Assembly (NCBI RefSeq): GCF_038502225.1
Contig: NC_091298.1
Location: 31,359,496-31,423,495, forward strand
Reading direction: 5' to 3'
From: Cherax quadricarinatus
Lineage: Eukaryota; Arthropoda; Malacostraca; Decapoda; Parastacidae
Length of the DNA stretch: 64,000 nucleotides
Under the pieces are notes generated by a model. It saw nothing but the letters and a program-made list of their open reading frames with translations, was not told the DNA's origin and made no database searches. The first letter of the stretch is position 1. Every line of letters starts with the position of its first letter. The translations under genes were made by a program, and so were the position numbers. Positions 1 to 11,165 of the stretch are shown piece after piece.

Positions 1-124
1 AAGTAGCTCTGTCAAGGTGGGTGTTAAAGCGTGTGGAGAATACGTTTTCCTGGAGTGACAATGGCTGCTGGCTATGGAATGTTGGTATATACAGTAATTG
101 CTAATATATATGCAGATGGTTGCC

Positions 125-1153
125 TCTGTACTCACCTATTTGTACTCACCTATTTGTGGTTGAATGGGTCGATTCATAGCCCTTAGCCCCGCCTCTTCAT
201 TGATCGCTACTAGGTCTTCTTTCTCCCTGCTCTGAGCTTTATCAAACCTCGTCTTAAAACTATGTATGGCCCCTGCCTCCACTACGTTACTTTCCAGACT
301 ATTTCACTTCCTGACAATTCTGTGATTAAAGAAATACTTTCTAACATCCCTCTGGCTCATCTGAATCTTCAACTTCCAATTGTGACTTCTTGTTTCTGTG
401 TCCCATCTCTGGAACATCCTATCTCTGCCCACCATGTCAATTCCTCGCAGCATTTTATACGTCGTTATCATGTCTCCCCTAGCCCTCCTGTCCTCCAGCG
501 TCGTAAGGCCAATTTTCCCTTAACCTTTCTTCGTAGAACATTCCTCTTAGCTCTAGGATTAGTTTTGTTTCAAACCTTTGCACTTTGTCTAATTTCTTGA
601 CATGGTTGACCAGGTGTGAGTTCCAAACTGGTGCTGCATAATCCAATATGGGCCTGACGTACACGGTGTACAGAGTCTTCAGCGATTCCTTACTGAGGTA
701 TCGGAACGCTATTCTTAGGTTTGCCAGGTGCCCATATGCTGCAGCAGTTATCTGGTTGAGGTGCGCCTCCGATGTACTCGGTATCACCCCAAGATCCCTT
801 TTCTTGAGTGAGGTTTGAAGGCAGTCTTTGGCCACCTAGCTTATACTCTGTCTGCGGTTTTCTTTGCCCTTCCTCGATCTTCACGACTTTGCATTTAGCA
901 GGGTTAAATTCGAGGAGCCAGTTGCTTGACCAGGCTTGCAGCCTGTCCATGTCTCTTTGTAGTCCTGCCTGATCCTCATCCGATTTAATCCTCCCCATTT
1001 ACTTCACATTGTTTGCAAACAGGGACACGTCTGAGTCTATCGATTCCGTCATGTCATTCACATATTCCAAAAACAGCACTGGTCCTTGGACTGACCCCTG
1101 TGGAACCCCGCTCGTCACAGGCGCCCAGTCTAACACCTCGTCACGTACCATGA
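125..1153 (-). pseudogene. CR1-B non-LTR retrotransposon, 5'-truncated decayed copy
   Basis: On the minus strand this matches the C-terminal reverse transcriptase and post-RT region of the intact CR1-B element at 35741-39788. Recognisable pieces are NQITAAAYGHLANLR, YVRPILDYAAPVWN and LELRGMFYEERLRE, followed upstream by WSSNWLLEFNPAKCKV. The frame breaks near 830-840 and again beyond 1000. At its 3' end (125-160) it carries the family's duplicated TACTCACCTA block, which is the element terminus read backwards. The 5' end stops at about 1153, in the part coding for the region just after RT motif B. It is non-functional; the homology is seen directly by comparison within the window. Confidence 0.9.
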
Positions 1154-1157
1154 CTGG

Positions 1158-2190
1158 ATGAGCGTGAAAATCGTGAGAATGATGTACATAGCTTATGTTA
1201 TGTTCTTAATTGATTATGCTGCTTTCATGTTAATATTAGCTAGGGAAAGTTCTCTCCGATCCTTGGTGTTAATGCAAAATAAAGCTCTCATAGGGTGTCC
1301 ACTAAGGGTATCCTCTCGCCCAATTCCTCTTCTGCATAGCGGTTAGGGAAACCACTGTTAAACTGACCAAAAAAACTAACATCTAGTTCCTGGATGATAG
1401 CACACTGACAGGCACAAAGGGTTGTTTCTAGCAAATCTTGCTCAAGTAAGGACACGAGAAGAGGCTATGAGACTCATCCTTAATCCATCCATATGCGAAA
1501 TTGTCTCAGCCTATCAGCAAGTCTTCGATACAATGAGATACATACTACAAAGTACGTCAGCCATTTCCCCCATAAACAGTCATACTTGGAGCACCTCTTA
1601 GAACTGATACATTTGATGATTCTTGAGAAAAAAAATTGACGATTTGAGGAGAATGGAACAACGAATTGGCTACTTTGAAAAGAACGATGGCTTGTACCTT
1701 CTCAAAAAGTGCTAACACGTTCCCCAAGATGTGCGCCTACATATGACGACCGTAAATTACATTAATATGACAGTCTCCTGAGACGGACATTCACAAAAGT
1801 TCTCAGAATAGAAGGCATTGGTGTTCCCAAGCCTTCTCAGACTGTGCTTCCTGCATTTTCTCTTCATTTGTGGAATCCAGTGAACTTTTATCAGCGATTC
1901 ACCCTGAACACCTTAGGAATAATATAGGGGGTTCGTGACCAATAGTTAATTGATTGATGCCAGGCTTTGGGATAAACTAACAGGCTCTACAACCAGACCT
2001 CTTCTCCCCAGCAACTACAAATATTCACACTATGATGGCTCAGTAGTGGAGAATATAGCCTCAGTAATACTCCTTAAAAGAGTGTTGGGAAAAGACAGCT
2101 CTCTTCTTGGCAGTGAGAGCTCATCATGCGAGAGATTTTCTTTTGGCTGTCCCCAGTTCCACTTTAGGCACATAGCTTGAACTACAGGCC
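1158..2190 (+). pseudogene. Jockey-like ORF2 C-terminal relic (RT thumb to RNase H)
   Basis: A decayed plus-strand stretch starts with [16 protein letters not shown] and ESSLRSLVLMQNKALIGCP, which resembles the end of the RT domain in jockey/I-type non-LTR elements. Further on, in other frames, REEAMRLILNPSICEIVSAY and a block ending YSHYDGS follow; the latter looks like the first catalytic strand of an RNase H domain (usually YTDGS). Several stops and frameshifts separate the blocks. Family assignment is by motif resemblance only. Residue spacing is compatible with one old copy, but two fused fragments cannot be excluded. Confidence 0.45.
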
Positions 2191-2289
2191 ATCTGCACTG
2201 GTGTTGCCCTTTTCTCTACCTCTATTTTTGCTGAATATATGTGTATCTGCGCCACTACAACGATGGACTGATTTGGATACTATGGTATT

Positions 2290-2430
2290 GCTCGCTTGTT
2301 TTTAATGTATATAGAAAACCAACACATTCAGATGATTGTCTACTTGTTTTTTCCTCTCTTCCGAATCTAAAAGAAGTATCATTGCGGGCTTATTGTTCAG
2401 TGCATACCGAATTTGCAATTCGAAGTTCTT
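2290..2430 (+). pseudogene. Penelope-like element RT fragment
   Basis: The short reading VYRKPTHSDDCLL followed by LPNLKEVSLRAY resembles the segment after the catalytic YVDD motif of Penelope-like reverse transcriptases (YRKPTHTD..., then LRAxRIC). The same landmark occurs as YRKPTNN in the longer PLE copy at 50043-51330, which supports the call. No flanking RT motif and no GIY-YIG domain survive here. It is a fragment of about 45 codons. Confidence 0.6.
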
Positions 2431-2734
2431 AGGCTTAATATATATACAAAACATCCACTGATACCTAATATAACAAACTACTTTCATTATGCATTATGTC
2501 ATATCTTGTATACTTATTTATTTTCTCTTTCTTAAAATATATATTACCTGTTACCAATCCTTTTTCTGTATAAAGTTTAGTTAAAGTCTTCATTCTTATC
2601 AATTACCTATAGCATCCCAAACTTACCTACTATGCCCTCTACAACTGCTTCTCTTACTTAGCATTCAGGTGCTCTACCACAATTACTGTCTCACTTGGTT
2701 CAAAACTCCCTAAACCCTCACTTAAAATATTACG

Positions 2735-2815
2735 ACCAGCTGGGAATCGAACAGGTGTTCATTTAGCTAGCTAAACTCTCGACGCATTAGTCCACTACGC
2801 CACCATGCTTCAAGA
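2735..2815 (-). repeat. tRNA-derived SINE head or tRNA pseudogene
   Basis: Read on the minus strand, TGGCGTAGTGGACTAATG looks like a pol III A box and GTTCGATTCCC, about 45 nt later, like a B box. The spacing fits a tRNA-derived promoter. The part between them holds the palindrome TTTAGCTAGCTAAA instead of a normal anticodon arm, so this is not a functional tRNA. Confidence 0.5.
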
Positions 2816-2959
2816 TGTTACCTGTTCAGTAAGTACACCAGACTGCAACACCTAACGCTGAGCACATTCGTGGCTGTGGAAAACTACAGGAACTAATTTC
2901 ATTCTCCTTCCGGTTGGATTCAAGTCTTACAGGCAGTATACACAGTACGTCCGCGGAAA

Positions 2960-3040
2960 CTGGTGTAAAGCAAATAACATACTACAAGCCGGGGATCGAA
3001 CCAGAGTCATTTAGCCAGCCTCGCGGGATGCTAACTATAT
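2960..3040 (-). repeat. Second tRNA-like B-box fragment
   Basis: The minus strand reads TGGTTCGATCCCCGGCTTG, a good B box, next to a sequence related to the repeat at 2735-2815 (shared TTTAGC...). The A-box half is degraded. It probably belongs to the same SINE family. Confidence 0.3.
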
Positions 3041-3596
3041 ATTTTTTTTTATTTACCACATCGGCCGTTTCCCACCAAGGGAGGGTGGCCCGAAAAAAAC
3101 TTACATCATTCACTCCATCACTGTCTTGCCAGAGGCATGCTTACACTACAGTTATAAAATTATAATATTAACACACCTTCAGAGTGCCGGCACTGTACTT
3201 CCCATCTCCAGGAATCGAGTCAGGCCTGTCGGTTTCCCTGAATCCCTTCATAAATGTTACCTTGCTTACACTCCAACAGCACGTCAAGTTGTAAAAAACA
3301 TTTGTCTCCATTTGCTCGTATCTAACACGCCCCTCGCAAACAAAACCTCCTTTACCCCCTCCCTCCAACATTTCCTAGGCCGGCCCTACCCTGCCTTCCC
3401 TTTACTACAGATTTATACACTCTCGAAGTCATTCTATTTCGTTTCACCCTCTCTACATGTCCAAACCATCTCAATAACCCCTCCTCAGCCCTCTAGATAA
3501 TAGTTTTGGTAACCACACACCTCCTCCTAATCTCCAAACAATGGATTCTCTGTATTATATTCAAACCACACATTGCCCTCAGACATGACATCTCCA
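3041..3596 (-). mobile_element. RTE-like element, 3' terminal fragment
   Basis: Begins with the CCACCAAGGNAGGGTGGCCC block that recurs at about 51435, then runs through a C/T-rich tract containing AGTGCCGGCACTGTACTTCC. I recognise this as the reverse complement of a common decapod RTE-type 3' region. The assignment rests on recall of that repeat and on the shared block. It contains no coding frame. The right edge is cut by the CR1-A fragment at about 3597. Confidence 0.5.
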
Positions 3597-4266
3597 CTTG
3601 CACGTGTAGGTACTATAGATATTATTGGTATAAAAGAGACCTGGTTCAACCTGAAAGAGGTCAACAGGAAGGGTGGTGGTGTGGCGATGTATGTCAGAGA
3701 AAATTTAAATTGTTGTCTTAGACATGATATAAGATTAGAAACATCGAACACAGAATCTGTTTGGCTACAGTTTCTCGAGGGACGTGACAAATTAATTTTG
3801 GGTGTGATTCATAGGCCCGCAAACCTTGATAGTGAGTGCAGTAAGCTGTTATGGGACGAAATTCATAAGGCATCTAGATATGAAAATATTGTGATAATGG
3901 GAGATTTTTAAATTTAGACAAATTGATTGGAACAATATGACAGGAAATCTTGAGTCTACTGACTTTCTTGATACGGTTCAGGATTGCTTTTTAGAACAGG
4001 TTGTGACAGAACCAACTAGAGGCAACAATCTGCTTGACTTAGTTCTTGCCAACAAAGATTCACTAATTAATAATCTTGAGGTTAATGATGAGCTTTGGGA
4101 AAGTGATCACAAATCACTTAGTTTCAATATACTATGGAATTATCCAAATAACTGCAATCAAATCTGTCCCAGATTTTCGCTTGGTCAACTTCATGGGACT
4201 GAAAAATTACCTGGGTGGGCTAAATTGGGATGTCCTGACTATGGGTCAGGTAGGTGATCTTTGTTG
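3597..4266 (+). pseudogene. CR1-A fragment (endonuclease domain), decayed
   Basis: Closely matches the endonuclease region of CR1-A copies at 20303 and 26176: KETWFNLKE, RKGGGVAMYV, ESVWLQFLEGRDKLILGVI, EPTRGNNLLDLVLAN and ESDHKSL are all readable. About 50 bp is deleted after the ETWFNLKE block, a TAA stop replaces the codons after MGDF (near 3911), and the frame slips at about 4160. The copy ends at 4266 in the segment that is GQVGGDGC in the intact copy, immediately before a (TA)n run. Confidence 0.9.
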
Positions 4267-4275
4267 CCAATAAAA

Positions 4276-4277
4276 CG

Positions 4278-4344
<67 letters not shown>
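4276..4344. repeat. (TA)n microsatellite
   Basis: Uninterrupted TA dinucleotides directly abut the broken end of the CR1-A fragment. Confidence 0.98.
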
Positions 4345-4347
<3 letters not shown>

Positions 4348-4502
4348 AGGTACCACCTCTAGAACTGGTATAGGGACCCTCATGCTCAGAGAAAAGAATA
4401 AACGTGCTTCAGGGAAAACTCAAGGTTCTCCCTGAAGCTGATGGAGAATTTTCTGCTACCACCCCCTATATTATATATATATATATATATAGTATATATA
4501 TA
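4345..4502. other. Unclassified repeat-like segment with short inverted repeat
   Basis: Contains CTTCAGGG...CCCTGAAG arms around 4409-4440 and ends in a short (TA)n at 4475-4500. No coding signal was seen. Confidence 0.35.
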
Positions 4503-4800
4503 AGCAGTAGGTACCTGACCACCGAAGGGTACACGTCTACTGGCTTTAGTAACAGTATGTACCAGAGCGCCTCGCTGTACACACCTAAGCAGTAGGTACC
4601 TGACCACCGAAGGGTACACGTCTACTGGCTTTAGAAATATTATGTACCTGAGCGCCTCGCTGTACACACCTAAGCAGTAGGTACCTGACCACCGAAGGGT
4701 ACACGTCTACTGGCTTGAACATTAAGTACCTGAACTCCTCAGGGTACACGTCTATGCAGTAGGTACCTGACCACCGAATCGTACCTATCTACTGGCGTTA
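4503..4800. repeat. 85-bp tandem repeat built from two related half-units
   Basis: Units start at 4503, 4588, 4673 and 4755, giving spacings of 85, 85 and 82. Each begins AGCAGTAGGTACCTGACC. Within a unit the two halves both start GTACC(TGA) and carry a TACACRYCTA-like block about 42 bp apart, so the 85-bp unit is itself an old duplication. Confidence 0.85.
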
Positions 4801-5230
4801 GAAGAACCGCTCACCGCAGCTCACTGAGTCTGTTGGCCTCAGTTACTTGACGGCCGCATTCAGTGAGCTTGCAGCATGGTGTTCGGCTAGCGGTGTGTCA
4901 ACCGCCTTTGGAGAGGATTTACTGGACTACCGGTGATGTCTGTGGACTCACCGTCTACGTTGATCAACTGTGGGCCGGAGTCGTCAGATGCTGTTTAGTG
5001 GGACATTACATGAAGAAAAGGTTGGAGTGTTACACTGAACTGGGCCAGGACCGTAGTGTGACACTGAGGGACGTACGATGGAGTGGAACACTGAGATATG
5101 CACAGGACCGTAGTGGAACACTGAGATGAAAAGGGTGTCGTGGGACACTGAAGATGGCCTGGTTGTAGTGTACATTGAACAGTGTCGTGTGACTGACTTC
5201 GTGTCGTGAGAGGCAGTTGATTGTAATTTA
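4801..5230. repeat. GC-richer segment with imperfect GTGxxACACTGA repeats
   Basis: From about 5025 to 5175 the motif GTGGAACACTGA (variants GTGTGACACTGA, GTGGGACACTGA) recurs five times at irregular 20-45 bp spacing, with GGACCGTAGTG twice. The 4801-5000 part is more GC-rich than its surroundings and has CAGT-type initiator-like words, but I cannot show a promoter. Confidence 0.4.
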
Positions 5231-5542
5231 TTATTATAAAAATGTTATTTATAATTTATTGTTTTAGCATAGAGAGATATATATATATAGTGACAGTAGT
5301 GTCAAGAGTTGTACCCTGTGTAGGGTTATTAATTATATTTTAGTAAAATGCTGATTATAATTTATTATAGTAACATGTACATATTATTATATCATAGTTC
5401 AAATACCTCTAGACCAAAGATAGTTGATTTTTATATATTAAAGATTAATTTATATTAATGTGTGTATTTATGTATCCCGAACTCTTTATTACAAAAGGAG
5501 TAAATCATAATACCATCTTCTCTTAAAAATTACTTTTTTTGT

Positions 5543-5599
<57 letters not shown>

Positions 5600-6118
5600 T
5601 GTTACATTTTACTTAGGTTATCTTATAAAAAATCAATAATAAAACTGATGAATTACATTTTCTTTAATTAGTTACATACAAGAGTCCAACTTTAGTGTCA
5701 TTTACAACTTACATCATCCAATACTTCACGTGACGTCAGAGAATACGAGCTGTAAATTTGTTAAAAGACGGTTCTTTTGTTGTCGCTCCATTGCCTACAA
5801 AAAGGAGACCTCTAAAACTATTATTATATATATTTGTATCTCTCGTTGAAAATTGAAAGAGAGAAGGGGAGGTGGGGGAAAATTCTATTGAAGAGTAATT
5901 GCTAAAATTGTTTCTATTACAGGATATTCTGGGGTAGGTGGCAGGGATTATTGGGAACCAGAGATATATAGCTCAGTCACGTGGAGATGTAATTCAGTTA
6001 GTTACATACAATATTCTGCGAAATTTTGCACAATGAAGGCAGGGCAGACTCAAAAATCCTCTTTTGTATATTTGTCAATTATGACAGTACATTAACATTT
6101 TTTTCCTCTTTTGTGCAG
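5231..6118. other. Non-coding, AT-rich; probable intron upstream of the 6119 exon
   Basis: No ORF or known repeat was recognised apart from (TA)n at 5547-5595. The last 25 bases are pyrimidine-rich and end TTTTGTGCAG, an acceptor-type sequence. Confidence 0.4.
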
Positions 6119-6177
6119 GCAGTGTGATGGAGCGTGTCTGGTTGCTGCTGGGGCTCCTGGCCCTCACCAGCGCCATG
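6119..6177 (+). CDS. Probable host-gene exon: 5'UTR end, start codon and signal peptide
   Basis: A 59-bp stretch has every mark of a first coding exon. A T-rich tract and TGTGCAG acceptor end at 6118, and ATG lies at 6127. The next 17 codons read MERVWLLLGLLALTSAM and a GTAAGT donor follows at 6178, so the exon ends in phase 0. The peptide is a textbook secretory signal: a charged N-region with Arg, a Leu-rich core and a small-residue A-x-A-like end (TSA). GC content and codon use (CTG, CTC, GCC, ACC) differ sharply from the AT-rich flanks. A second AG four bases downstream (GCAGGCAG) could give an alternative acceptor. The mature protein is encoded by exons I could not identify, so the product is an unknown secreted or membrane protein. 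Frame, splice sites and signal peptide are seen; expression is inferred. Confidence 0.65.
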
Positions 6178-7554
6178 GTAAGTGCCATGATTTTCTTGTA
6201 TTATCATTAATCACGTACCTCAGACTAACGTGAAGTGTAAACCTGTGTGGGTCATCCATCGCAAGGAGTGGTGGATGCTCGATCCTCCGTCCGTTAATTA
6301 TTGAACGAACGCACTGCTGTGCCATCAGGCTAACATCAGCCACTGTCATTTCATACAGTCTGGCACCACTGACGGACCTACTAGCTTCCCTTAAATAATA
6401 TATTGTTATCAGTCCTTTTACACCTGTTTAGATCAATACTATATCAGTGTCTTCTCCAGTAGCATTTACCATTGTTAGTTAAAAAAGTCATTTTAAAATT
6501 TAAATTTGATATTTTTCTGTGTAAAAGGTCGGAAAATTTGGCAAGAAATTCTGTAAAATGACAGTATGTGCAGAGCGAGGCTTTAACATGTAAATAAATG
6601 TAGACGCTAATATCACTTCTACTTCCTCATTGGTTTTACAGTGGTTTTACAGTGGTTTTACAGTGGTTTTACAGTGGTTTTACAGTGCTTTTACAGTGGT
6701 TTTACAGTGGTTTTCACTTTTCCTCTTATTATTAAATCCATGAATGTGTTCTACGTAGAGTAAAAAACGCTTGTATCTCATGTGTTGGGGACACGATGAA
6801 CTTATTGGTAAGGAAAACAACGAAGTCTAGCAATTCATATTGACTTCCCTGAAAATAGAACAAAATCAGGGAACTTCAAGCATAGCCAATACACTAGCAA
6901 AGCTAATATTATAGCATGCAAGCCATCAGCAAGTGCAGCTGACACATCTGGTCACCTTACATTAATCTGTATGTAATGTTTTATGCCAGTCACTGTACTG
7001 CTGTGATAAACTTGTTAAAACAAAAAACTCGTATCTAAATCATAATTAGCTCTGCGCTTAATGTCTGTTTACTGCGTACGTTTCTGCTAGCTTCCTCGAA
7101 GAGTGAAAAAGAAAGCAAATAAAAATTTCCATCCTCTACCCATGTAATGAACATGGGAAAATCGTTAATTAAATACAAGTGGACAATAAACTAAGGAAGC
7201 AGGGACAGATTGGGAGTATAAATTAAGATCCAATAACCTTTGGCATCGCCATGAAGCACTTACCATGGATCAGTACAATAGACACAGATGAACTAAAGGG
7301 AGATTCATTTTAATATCAATAACGAGCGATTTTTACAGAGAATTTACTTCCTTTCTGTTTAAAAATCTCATAACATACAGCTTTTGTTACCACTCCACTG
7401 CTTTTTTTTTTTCGAAGGAGGAATGTTTACGTCACTCTGAGGAAAAAAATATCATTGATCTGATAATATGAAAAAGGATCAAATTCTCCGCATTAATAAA
7501 TACTAATGATAGACATTAATGCATTTAATCGAAAGTAAATTCTAAACCGTTGTG
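6178..7554 (+). other. Probable intron, no coding exon recognised
   Basis: AT-rich sequence downstream of the GTAAGT donor. The only structure is a small tandem repeat at 6631-6720: about eight copies of the 11-mer TGGTTTTACAG, with one G-to-C variant. Confidence 0.45.
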
Positions 7555-8626
7555 AGACAGAGGAATCATGAAGAACAGTTAAGAAACTGAGGGATCATGA
7601 ACAGTTAAGAAACTGAGGAATCATGAAGAACATTTAAGAAACTGAGGAATCATGAAGAACAGTTAAGAAACTGAGGAATCATGAAGAACAGTTAAGAAAC
7701 TGAGGGATCATGAAGAACATTTAAGAAACTGAGGAATCATGAAGAACAGTTAAGAAACTGAGGGATCATGAAGAACAGTTAAGAAACTGAGGGATCATGA
7801 AGAACATTTAAGAAACTGAGGGATCATGAAGAACATTTAAGAAACTGAGGGATCATGAAGAACAGTTAAGAAACTGAGGGACCATGAAGAACAGTTAAAC
7901 TGAGGGATCATAAAGAACATTTAAGAAACTGAGGGATCATGAAGAACATTTAAGAAACTGAGGGATCATGAACATTTAAGAAACTGAGGGATCATGAAGA
8001 ACAGCTGAGACTGAGGGGTCATGAAGGGCAGTTGTGAGACTGAGGGGTCATAAAGGGCAGTCGTGAGACTGAGGGGTCATGAAGGGCAGTTGAGACTGAG
8101 GGGTTATTGAAGAGTTGTGAGACTGAGGGGTCATGAAGGGCAGTTGAGACTGAGGGGTCATTGAATAGTTGTGAGACTGAGGGGTCATGAAGGGCAGTTG
8201 TGAGACTGAGGGGTCATGAAGGGCAGTTGTGAGACTGAGGGGTCATGAAGGGCAGTTGTGAGACTGAGGGGTCATGAAGGGCAGTTGTGAGACTGAGGGG
8301 TCACGAAGGGCAGTTGTGAGACTGAGGGGTCATTGAATAGTTGTGAGACTGAAGGGTCATTGAATAGTTGTGAGACTGAGAGGTCATCGAATAGTTATGA
8401 GACTGAGGGGTCATGAAGAACACCTGTGAGATTGTGGGGTCAGGAAAAACCTTGTGAGGCTCATGAGTCAGGAAAACCTTTGTAAGATTGAGTGTAGAAA
8501 AAAAATGTTGTGAGACTGAGGACTCAGAAAAGCAGTTATGAAACTGAGTAATCAGGAAAACCATTTGAGGATGAGGTTCAGAAAAACATTTGTAAAACTG
8601 AGAAAGCAACAAGTTTCAAGGGTCAG
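7555..8626. repeat. 29-bp minisatellite, left arm
   Basis: From 7555 to about 8000 the unit is GAAACTGAGGGATCATGAAG plus AACAGTTAA, with near-identical copies. From about 8005 to 8420 it shifts to a GTTGTGAGACTGAGGGGTCA version with GGGCA. Towards 8600 copies become degenerate. Minus-strand ORFs here (SHNYSMTPQ... type) are products of the repeat, not genes. Confidence 0.95.
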
Positions 8627-9677
8627 TGTGAAGGTTCACTCAGCCGTATCAGATCCTAAAAGAGTATTTGATAAGGCCGGGTCCTCCTTACGGAAATATA
8701 AAGATAGAAAATTCAATAATAACATAAGATAATCACTTTTATTAAGCATTAAAATTAATAAAGAATATAAAACACTCAAACATGAAATTAATCCTACTTT
8801 AAGCAAAAATGAAAACTGAAATATATAAATAATTAGTGATTCAAAGTTAATGTGTACACGCTGATGTAGTGTAAAATGGTGCCGAGCCGTTGTTGATGAT
8901 GGGGAGGGGGGGGGGCGGGGTTCACAGCTGGTCGTGACTGTAGACACAGAATACAGTATCCTCATCACGCTTATATATTCTGTCGAGGAGAGGTTGACGG
9001 ATCCTCTGATCACCACAGTACTGTTGAAGCAGATAAGCAGCCAGTCAAGAGTCACCATGAACGCTGTGGAGTTACAACTGGAAGAAGGCTGTTTGAATGG
9101 TGTGTAGCTGACTGGATGGTCGGCTACGTGTGGAAGGGAGACTAGCGTAGGTAGAGAGGTCCAGATGACGTTTCCTATCTTGGCAAGATCAAGGCTGTTC
9201 TTATCTTTATCCCGCATGAGCCGGATTACCCGAGCCGACAATCAAGGCTAAAAATTAAAAAAAAAAAACTAAGTTACACATCACTCGATAAATCACACAC
9301 GCGATAGGTGTACGACCTTTAAAAGAAATGGTGAGGATTAAAAGATGACATAACACTACGTAAATTCAAAGCAAGGCAGGAATAAATTGGAGTCTGAAAC
9401 CTTAAACAAGAGTGAAGCTCTTGTTGAAACCAACTTAACCCAAAACATAATTTAGACAGGAGTGGAACGAATACTTACAGATTTGATGGCAGCCGCAAGT
9501 CAAGTGACCAACCACAGGTCGGACACACGCTCGTCATCTCCCACCGGGAGCAGAAGAGGAAGGTGGGTAGTGGGAACTATGCACCAACCCTAACTGAACC
9601 AGCAGACTGCCCAACAAACTATCACCACCATTCATTCATACTTTCACCACTCCTGTCTAATGAACTTATCCCTCGCA
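8627..9677. mobile_element. Solo LTR-like insertion with 5-bp target duplication
   Basis: A 1,051-bp unique block interrupts the minisatellite exactly. It is flanked by GTCAG on both sides (8622-8626 and 9678-9682), starts TGTGAAGG and ends CCCTCGCA, so it has TG...CA ends with short imperfect inverted termini. These are the marks of a solo LTR of a Gypsy- or BEL-type retrotransposon. On the minus strand it also contains a TCTGTAAGT donor-like site (about 9475) and a T-rich TTTTAG acceptor-like site (about 9248). A 201-codon minus-strand ORF (8636-9241) matches nothing I know. A large non-autonomous DNA element is the alternative. Confidence 0.6.
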
Positions 9678-11165
9678 GTCAGAAAAACCGTTAAGAGACT
9701 CAGGGGTCATGAAACCCATTGATAGATTTATGAGTCAGGAAAACCATTGTGAGACTGAAGGGGCAGGAAGCCAGTTGTGAGATTATGAGAATGAATGGTT
9801 CAGGAAATTCGTTGTGAGAATGAAGAATTCGGGAAAACCGTTGTGATATTAGGGGTCATAAATATTGCTCTGATTCTAAGTGGGGTCAGGAAAAAAATAT
9901 GAGACTCAGTGATCACAAAACTTTTTTTCATAGGGGTGATAAAAGCTGTTAGAAAGCTGATTAGTCAGGAAAACAGCTGCGAGGTTGAATAGTTAGGAAA
10001 ACCGTTGTGAAACTGTAAGGCTCAAGGTGCAGGAAAACGGTTGTGACGCTGAGGACTCATGAACAGTATTGGGAGACAGAGGGGTCAGGAAAACCACTGT
10101 GAGGCGCAGGAAAACAGTTGAGACTGAGGATTTGTGGGGAAACAATTGTCAAACAACGTGAGTTAGGAAAACTGCTGTAAACCATTGAAAACCACTGAGA
10201 GAGTGATAGGTCAGGAAAACCGATCTCAGGCTAAGGGGTCAGGAAAACCGATCTCAGGCTGAGGGGTCAGGAAAACCGATCTCAGGCTGAGGGTTCAGGA
10301 AAACCGTAGTGAAGCTGAAGGGTCTGGAAAACTTGTGAAACTGAGATGTGAGATTGAGGGGTCAGGAAAACCACTGTGATTCTGAGAGCTCATGAAATCA
10401 ATAGGAACTGAAGAGTTAAGAACACCATTGTAAGGCTGAAGTGTCAGGAAAATAACTGTGAGCCTCTGAGGTTGTAAAAACTCTTGTAAGGCTGAGGATT
10501 CAGGAAAATTGTCAGATTGCAGGAGTCAGGAAAACGGCTGTAACACTGTTGAGTATTGAAAACCGTAGTGAGACTGAGGGGACAGAGAAATTTTGTGAAT
10601 CTGAATTGTCAAGAAAACCGTTGTAAGACGTTATCGTCAAGACAATCATTGTGAGTTTGTGGGATTATGAAAATCGTTATAAGACTGAGGAACCAGGAAT
10701 ATCGGTCTCAGGCTGAGGGGTCATGAAAATCGCTGTGAGCCTGAGTGGTCAAGGAAACCTTTGTAGGCGTAAATATTCCGGAAAACCATTGTGAGAGTGA
10801 GGTGGTCAGGAAACGATTGTACGATTGTTGGGTGTTAAAAACCGTTGTAAGACAAAGAGGTCAAGAAAACTGTTGCGAGACTGAGAAGTCAGAAAAACCG
10901 TTTTGAGGTTGATGAGATCACTGATGTAAGGCTGACTGGTTATGAAAACTATTGTAAGACTGGAGGCCCTGAAAAACTGTGAGACTGTGTAGTCAGAAAA
11001 ACCACTGTGAGACTGAGGGGTCATAATAACTGTTGCCAGACGGTTAGGAAAGCCGTTGTGGGACTCAGGGGTGAGAAAAACCATTTTGAGGCTGAGCAAT
11101 TAGGAAAATCTTTGTGACTGACAAATCAGAAAAAAAACCTGTTGGAAGATTGAGGGGGTGTTGCA
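9678..11165. repeat. About 28-bp minisatellite, degenerate right arm
   Basis: Continues the array beyond the insertion with a unit close to GGAAAACCGTTGTGAGACTG plus AGGGGTCA. Copies differ at many positions and vary in length, unlike the homogeneous left arm. Confidence 0.9.

Noticed and set aside
2735..2815. Functional tRNA gene
   Set aside because: A and B boxes are present but no cloverleaf or anticodon arm can be drawn.
4860..5130. 88-codon ORF as an exon of a host gene
   Set aside because: It covers the imperfect GTGGAACACTGA repeats and lacks recognisable splice sites or domain.
8636..9241. 201-codon ORF in the LTR-like insertion as a gene
   Set aside because: Composition is irregular and no domain is recognisable. 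It overlaps the putative element's AT-rich end and is probably fortuitous.
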